Source: Betaproteobacteria bacterium (GTDB lineage: Bacteria > Pseudomonadota > Gammaproteobacteria > Burkholderiales > SG8-41). Taken from it: a stretch of DNA of 9,946 nucleotides. The DNA lies in assembly GCA_020028375.1 (NCBI GenBank), contig JAHZNX010000051.1:1-9946 (forward strand), in the 5' to 3' direction. The notes under the pieces were generated by a model. That model was not told the DNA's origin, did no database searches, and saw nothing but the letters and a program-made list of their open reading frames with translations. Every line of letters starts with the position of its first letter. Positions within the stretch are counted from its first letter, which is position 1. Position numbers and translations under genes: made by a program. Below, one piece after another: positions 5,802 through 9,946 of the stretch.

Positions 5802-6815
5802 GACTTCGATTACGCGCTTCCGCAGGAGCTGATCGCGCAGTATCCGCCGGCGGAGCGCGGCGCGAGCCGGCTCCTGCATCTCGATGGGAAGACGGGGACG
5901 CTTTCCGACCGGCAGTTCCGCGACATCGTGGACCTGGTCGCGCCCGGCGACGTCGTGGTGCTCAATGACACGCGCGTCATCAGGGCGCGGCTCGCCGGCC
6001 GCAAGAAAACCGGCGGCAGGGTCGAGGTCATGGTGGAGCGCGTCCTGGGAGACGGCGAGGTGCTGGCGCAGATCGGCGCGAACCACCCGACGCGGGTAGG
6101 GAGCACGCTGGTGCTCGCCGACGCGGTCGAGGCGACCGTCCTGGGACGCGAACGCGAGTTCTTCCGGCTGCGCTTCGAGGGATGCGACGACGCGCTTGCG
6201 CTGCTCGAGCGCCACGGCGTGGTGCCGCTGCCGATGTACATCACGCACGCCGCGGGCGAAGCCGACGCGGAACGCTATCAGACCGTGTACGCGCGCGAGC
6301 CGGGCGCCGTCGCCGCCCCGACCGCGGGCCTGCATTTCGACGACACGCTGTTGCAGAGGCTGCGCGAGCGGGGTGTTTCGGTGGTCTTTCTCACCCTCCA
6401 CGTGGGCGCCGGCACCTTCCAGCCGGTGCGCGCGCAGGACATCTCGCGCCACGAGTTGCACGGCGAGTGGTACGACGTGCCGCAGGCGACCGTCGATGCC
6501 ATCCACCGGGCACGCGCCGGCGGCGGGCGCGTGCTGGCGGCGGGTACCACCACGCTGCGCGCTCTCGAGAGCGCGGCGGCCGGCGGGGCGCTGAAGAGCG
6601 GCCGCGACGAGACCCGGCTCTTCATCCTTCCCGGCTATCGCTTCCGCGTGGTCGAGCGCCTGCTCACCAACTTCCATCTGCCGCGGTCGACGCTGCTGAT
6701 GCTGGTATCGGCGTTCGGCGGCATGGATAATACCCGCCGCGCGTACCGCCACGCCATTGAGCGCCGCTACCGCTTCTACAGCTACGGCGACGCGATGCTC
6801 ATCGAACGACAGTGA
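5790..6815 (+). CDS. queA: S-adenosylmethionine:tRNA ribosyltransferase-isomerase
   Basis: QueA moves and isomerises the ribosyl group of S-adenosylmethionine onto 7-aminomethyl-7-deazaguanine at tRNA wobble position 34, making epoxyqueuosine in Asp, Asn, His and Tyr tRNAs. The 341 residues (E. coli 356, which has a longer tail) contain FDYALPQELIAQYP (6-19), LNDTRVIRARL (58-68), the hallmark YQTVYAREPGAVAAPTAGLHF (163-183), TLHVGAGTFQPV (202-213), AAGTTTLRALES (250-261) and TNFHLPRSTLLMLVSAF (293-309). ATG 5790 matches the family N-terminus (MRLDDFDY, compare MRVTDFSF) and is the only sensible start. GAGG two bases upstream is too close to act as a normal ribosome site, and the start lies in a hairpin loop. 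The substrate base is inserted by tgt, the next gene. The stop lies in a heptamer repeat. Confidence 0.97.
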   Translation: MRLDDFDYALPQELIAQYPPAERGASRLLHLDGKTGTLSDRQFRDIVDLVAPGDVVVLNDTRVIRARLAGRKKTGGRVEVMVERVLGDGEVLAQIGANHPTRVGSTLVLADAVEATVLGREREFFRLRFEGCDDALALLERHGVVPLPMYITHAAGEADAERYQTVYAREPGAVAAPTAGLHFDDTLLQRLRERGVSVVFLTLHVGAGTFQPVRAQDISRHELHGEWYDVPQATVDAIHRARAGGGRVLAAGTTTLRALESAAAGGALKSGRDETRLFILPGYRFRVVERLLTNFHLPRSTLLMLVSAFGGMDNTRRAYRHAIERRYRFYSYGDAMLIERQ

Positions 6816-6840
6816 TGAGTGATGGGTGATGAGTGACGAG
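6812..6840 (+). repeat. Heptamer tandem repeat at the queA stop
   Basis: Four in-phase units, GTGATGA, GTGATGG, GTGATGA and GTGACGA, make this the cleanest array in the window. It starts one base before the TGA stop (6813-6815) and fills most of the 33-base gap to tgt. Unlike the other gaps it has no reverse-oriented partner before the next gene. Confidence 0.8.
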
Positions 6841-6848
6841 CGGCCTTG

Positions 6849-7952
<1,104 letters not shown>

Positions 7953-8004
7953 AATCCGCCATTTTTCCGGGTGCTTCCGCGCCCGCCCGAAACACGGAGA
8001 CGCT

Positions 8005-8328
8005 ATGTTGATCAATCCAGCCTGGGCCCAGGGCGCCCCCGCGGCAGGCGGCGGTTACGAGAGCCTGATCCTGATCGTGCTGATGTTCGCCGTGCTCTAT
8101 TTCCTGATGATCCGCCCGCAGATGAAGCGCGCGAAAGAGCACAAGACCATGATCGAGGCCCTGCAGAAGGGCGACGAGGTGGTCGCCGCGGGCGGCATGC
8201 TCGGCCGCGTCAACAAGATCAGCGACAACTACGTGACGCTCGAGATTGCCGACAACGTCGAAGTCCAGGTGCAGCGCCCGGCGGTGCAGCTGGTGCTTCC
8301 GAAGGGGACTCTTAAGAACATCCAGTGA
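8005..8328 (+). CDS. yajC: Sec translocon accessory subunit YajC
   Basis: YajC is a small single-span inner-membrane protein that co-purifies with SecDF and the SecYEG channel and is not essential in E. coli. The 107 residues (E. coli 110) have a short polar N-terminus, one membrane helix (about 18-37, SLILIVLMFAVLYFLMI), then the conserved RPQMKRAKEHKTMIEALQKGDEVVAAGGMLGRV and a C-terminal beta-rich domain ending LPKGTLKNIQ. ATG 8005 is supported by CGGAGA four bases upstream and by the family N-terminus. It stands directly before secD, as in most proteobacteria. Its TGA stop lies in a heptamer repeat. Confidence 0.96.
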   Translation: MLINPAWAQGAPAAGGGYESLILIVLMFAVLYFLMIRPQMKRAKEHKTMIEALQKGDEVVAAGGMLGRVNKISDNYVTLEIADNVEVQVQRPAVQLVLPKGTLKNIQ

Positions 8329-8408
8329 GTAGTGAGTCGTGAGTCGACCAGGCGGGATCGTAGATTAGTGGCTTTGTCCACTCACTTCTCACCGCTCACC
8401 AATCACGC
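8325..8408. repeat. Heptamer inverted repeat filling the yajC-secD gap
   Basis: The left arm (8325-8345) is GTGAGTA, GTGAGTC, GTGAGTC and supplies the yajC stop. The right arm (8377-8408) is the reverse complement of GTGATTG, GTGAGCG, GTGAGAA, GTGAGTG. The spacer is 31 bases. The right arm ends six bases before the secD ATG, leaving no room for a normal ribosome site. There is no T-run. Confidence 0.8.
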
Positions 8409-8414
8409 AGCTCG

Positions 8415-9946
8415 ATGAACCGCTACTCCCTCTGGCAGTACATCCTGATCGCCGTCACGCTGGTGGTGGGCCTCCTCTACACGGTACCCAATTTCTACGG
8501 CGAGGTGCCGGCGGTGCAGGTCCAGCCGCAGCGGGCGACGCTCAAGGCCGACAGCGCCTTGATGGGCCGCGTCGAGGATATCCTCAAGAAAGGCGGCATC
8601 GCGCCCGCCGGAGTTCGTCTGGACGCGGCGAGCGTCAAGGCGCGTTTTCCCGACACCGACAACCAGCTGAAAGCCAAGGACCTGCTGCAGTCGCAGCTCG
8701 GGGAGGACTACGTCGTCGCGCTGAACCTGCTCTCCGACAGCCCGCGCTGGCTCGCTTCGATCGGCGCGCTGCCGATGTACCTGGGGCTGGATCTCCGCGG
8801 TGGCGTGTACTTCCTGCTGCAGGTGGACATGAAGGCGGCGATCGCCAAGAAGCTGGAAGCGACGTTGAACGATGTCCGCGGAAACCTGCGCGAGAAGCGG
8901 ATCCAGTATACCGGCGTCGCGCGCGAGGGGCAGGCGATCGCGGTGCGCTTCCGCGAGTCGTCGATGCGTGAGAAGGGCCTGCAAGAGATGTCGCGTGCAA
9001 TGTCGGATCTCGAGCTGAAGACGGTCGACGACGGGGGCGAATTCCGCATCGTCGCCACGCTCAAGCCCGAGGCGCAGAAGAGGACGCAGGACTACTCGCT
9101 GCAGCAGAACATCACGACGCTGCGCAACCGCGTCAACGAGCTGGGCGTGGCCGAGCCCATCATCCAGCAGCAGGGCGCGGACCGCGTGGTGGTGCAGCTG
9201 CCCGGCGTGCAGGACACCGCCAAGGCAAAGGATATCCTCGGCCGCACGGCGACGCTCGAAGTGAGAATGGTGGACGACGACGCGACCAACAATCCGGCGG
9301 CGATCCAGGCGGCGCAGGCGGGGCAGGTGCCCTTCGGCGACGAGTATTACGTGGAACGCGGCGGCGTGCCGATCCTGGTGCGGAAGCAGGTGGTCCTGAC
9401 CGGCGACCGGATCAATGACGCGCAGCCCGGCTTCGACAACCAGACCGGCGAGCCAGCGGTGCACATCAACCTCGACGGCGCCGGCGCACGCATCTTCCAC
9501 CAGGTCACGCGCGAGAACGTGGGCAAACGCATGGCGATCCTGCTGTTCGAGAAGGGCAAGGGCGAGGTGGTGACGGCCCCGGTGATCCGCAGCGAGATCC
9601 CGGGCGGCCGCGTGCAGATCAGCGGGCGCATGACAACGCAGGAGGCGCACGACGTCTCCTTGTTGCTGCGCGCCGGCGCGCTCGCAGCGCCGATGGAGAT
9701 CATCGAGGAGCGCACGGTCGGCCCCTCGCTCGGCGCGGAGAACATCCGCATCGGCTTCCAGTCCACATGGTACGGCTTCATCGCGATCGCGGTGTACATG
9801 ATCGCCTATTACATGTTGATCGGGATGATCTCGATCGTCGCGCTTGCCGCCAACGTCCTGTTTCTGATCGCGCTGCTTTCCATGCTCCAGGCGACGCTGA
9901 CGCTGCCCGGCATGGCCGGCATCGCCCTCACCATCGGCATGGCGAT
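8415..9946 (+). CDS. secD: Protein translocase subunit SecD, 3'-truncated by the window edge
   Basis: SecD is an RND-type membrane protein that uses the proton gradient to help pull secreted proteins out of the SecYEG channel, together with SecF, which is expected just beyond the window. 510 residues are visible of about 615-630. They include an N-terminal membrane helix (about 8-25), the conserved YLGLDLRGG motif (122-130), the periplasmic P1 region with TTLRNRVNELGVAEPIIQQQGADRVVVQLPGV (234-265), a segment ending GRVQISGRMTTQEAHDVSLLLRAGALAAP (398-426), and the start of the membrane bundle with VGPSLGAENIRIGFQS (435-450). DLRGG is followed by VY where VH is common. ATG 8415 matches the family start, but only GCAG lies upstream, so initiation may be weak or coupled to yajC. 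The frame is open to the last base. Confidence 0.96.
   Translation, partial: MNRYSLWQYILIAVTLVVGLLYTVPNFYGEVPAVQVQPQRATLKADSALMGRVEDILKKGGIAPAGVRLDAASVKARFPDTDNQLKAKDLLQSQLGEDYVVALNLLSDSPRWLASIGALPMYLGLDLRGGVYFLLQVDMKAAIAKKLEATLNDVRGNLREKRIQYTGVAREGQAIAVRFRESSMREKGLQEMSRAMSDLELKTVDDGGEFRIVATLKPEAQKRTQDYSLQQNITTLRNRVNELGVAEPIIQQQGADRVVVQLPGVQDTAKAKDILGRTATLEVRMVDDDATNNPAAIQAAQAGQVPFGDEYYVERGGVPILVRKQVVLTGDRINDAQPGFDNQTGEPAVHINLDGAGARIFHQVTRENVGKRMAILLFEKGKGEVVTAPVIRSEIPGGRVQISGRMTTQEAHDVSLLLRAGALAAPMEIIEERTVGPSLGAENIRIGFQSTWYGFIAIAVYMIAYYMLIGMISIVALAANVLFLIALLSMLQATLTLPGMAGIALTIGMA

Noticed and set aside
5531..5803. 90-residue plus-strand frame over the tRNA-Leu region
   Set aside because: It runs through the tRNA gene, its promoter and the repeats. 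Nothing about it looks protein-like.
6812..6840. Heptamer arrays considered as a CRISPR or VNTR locus
   Set aside because: The units are 7 bp without spacers and there are no cas genes. They could still vary in copy number between strains, but nothing here shows it.
8403..9650. 415-residue minus-strand frame opposite secD
   Set aside because: It is His/Arg/Leu-rich low-information sequence lying entirely opposite secD, with no recognisable domain.

Overview
The window reads as one continuous stretch of a GC-rich proteobacterial chromosome, most likely a betaproteobacterium (Burkholderiales, Nitrosomonadales or Rhodocyclales). The evidence is the gene order pcnB-folK-dNK-panB-panC and queA-tgt-yajC-secD, PanC wording such as IFVNRLQFGP (recalled from betaproteobacterial PanC, not searched), strongly GC-ending codons and frequent GTG starts. 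Every gene I can support lies on the + strand. I see no phage, insertion sequence, CRISPR array or defence gene.

Layout. 1-918: 3' two-thirds of pcnB (poly(A) polymerase I). 959-1504: folK (folate synthesis). 1593-2243: a deoxynucleoside kinase. 2262-3053 and 3053-3886: panB and panC, which overlap by one base and carry out two pantothenate steps. 3915-5534: a membrane-bound CACHE-HAMP-GGDEF diguanylate cyclase. 5606-5692: tRNA-Leu(CAA) with a recognisable promoter. 5790-6815 and 6849-7952: queA and tgt, two queuosine tRNA-modification enzymes. 8005-8328: yajC. 8415 to the window end: secD, 3'-truncated, part of the Sec translocon accessory complex. The left half concerns RNA tailing, folate, nucleotides and CoA precursors. 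The right half concerns tRNA and its wobble modification, followed by protein export.

The coding content is ordinary housekeeping, and I found no new multi-gene system. What the genes do not explain lies in the gaps. Degenerate 7-bp repeats (GTGATGA, GTGAGTA, GGGTAAT and relatives) begin exactly at, and supply, the stop codons of folK, the cyclase gene, queA and yajC. In three of those gaps reverse-complement heptamers sit just before the next gene, so the gap (once with a whole tRNA gene inside it) is bracketed by imperfect inverted repeats. The pcnB-folK gap carries two copies of a different REP-like element, one flanked by heptamers, and these appear to supply the first residues of FolK. 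The queA start codon is the exact 3-nt loop of a perfect 9-bp inverted repeat, just downstream of a consensus TATAAT. This suggests either a leaderless transcript or a start codon held in a hairpin.
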